This document shows, one piece after another, positions 63,816 through 64,000 of a DNA stretch of 64,000 nucleotides. The translations under genes were made by a program, and so were the position numbers. The notes under the pieces were generated by a model, which was given only the letters and a program-made list of their open reading frames with translations, ran no database searches and was not told the origin of the DNA. The stretch spans positions 62,001 through 126,000 of the forward strand of contig WNNJ02000052.1 in NCBI GenBank assembly GCA_012934845.2. Reading direction: 5' to 3'. The stretch's first letter is position 1; each line of letters starts with the position of its first letter. The stretch is from Pomphorhynchus laevis (Eukaryota > Acanthocephala > Palaeacanthocephala > Echinorhynchida > Pomphorhynchidae).

Positions 63816-64000
63816 TCGTCTTACACTGCCTCAACAACCCGACCTCTGTATCAGTGAAAACAATGAAAAAAATTGTTTGATTATTTAAGTAAATTTTATG
63901 TAATGTTACTAGATAATCAAATTAAATCGGATAACTTAATAAATAATAATTAATAAATAGTAAATTATTTATCAATTATTTATTATTCATTCGTGTGATT
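63816..64000. other. AT-rich end of window
   Basis: TAATAATTAATAAATAGTAA-type sequence. No gene was recognised. Confidence 0.5.

Overview
The window is from the nuclear genome of an invertebrate-type animal. The evidence is two spliced host genes with consensus GT/AG introns (44 nt to 6.6 kb), an AT-rich background, and very dense retrotransposon debris: CR1-like and L2-like LINEs, an RT family with a restriction-enzyme-like tail, Penelope-like elements (PLEs) and two Ty3/gypsy fossils. I cannot name the species. No bacterial operons, rRNA, tRNA or CRISPR were seen.

Layout. 1-39.3 kb is a transposon graveyard with no host gene recognised. It holds CR1 copies (0.6-3.2, 4.9-7.1, 9.45-13.67 and 21.9-23.4 kb), L2-like copies of two families (G1 at 14.1-18.5 kb and the split copy 25.15-27.3/32.2-34.35 kb; G2 at 27.3-32.2 and 36.2-39.3 kb), the REase-tailed RT (3.2-4.9 and 18.5-18.9 kb) and gypsy remnants (7.4-8.6 and 19.9-20.6 kb). 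Several are nested: a CR1 sits in an L2 copy, and a G2 element sits in a G1 element while itself carrying a truncated sibling. 39.3-42.8 kb is AT-rich, with two possible host exons and a hammerhead-like fragment. 42.85-51.36 kb is a nine-exon DNAJA-type Hsp40 gene (+). 51.4-54.6 kb is the convergent intergenic space, with a large inverted repeat and a long hairpin. 54.6-62.1 kb is the 3' half of an ACBD3-like Golgi protein gene (-), whose 6.65-kb intron holds PLE copies and a 357-bp tandem array. 62.6-63.8 kb has an unknown exon-like segment and another LINE end.

The most notable signal is in the ACBD3 intron. Every 357-bp unit, a diverged 378-bp unit and the neighbouring PLE terminal repeats all carry the three conserved strands of a hammerhead ribozyme (GAAA, CUGANGA, GUC) and all three stems, with compensatory changes between copies. 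The strands run in the order S2-S1-S3, which is not a circular permutation of a normal hammerhead. A canonical fold would need strands from two adjacent units, so cleavage could depend on the RNA being multimeric. This is my reading by eye and has not been tested by software or experiment.
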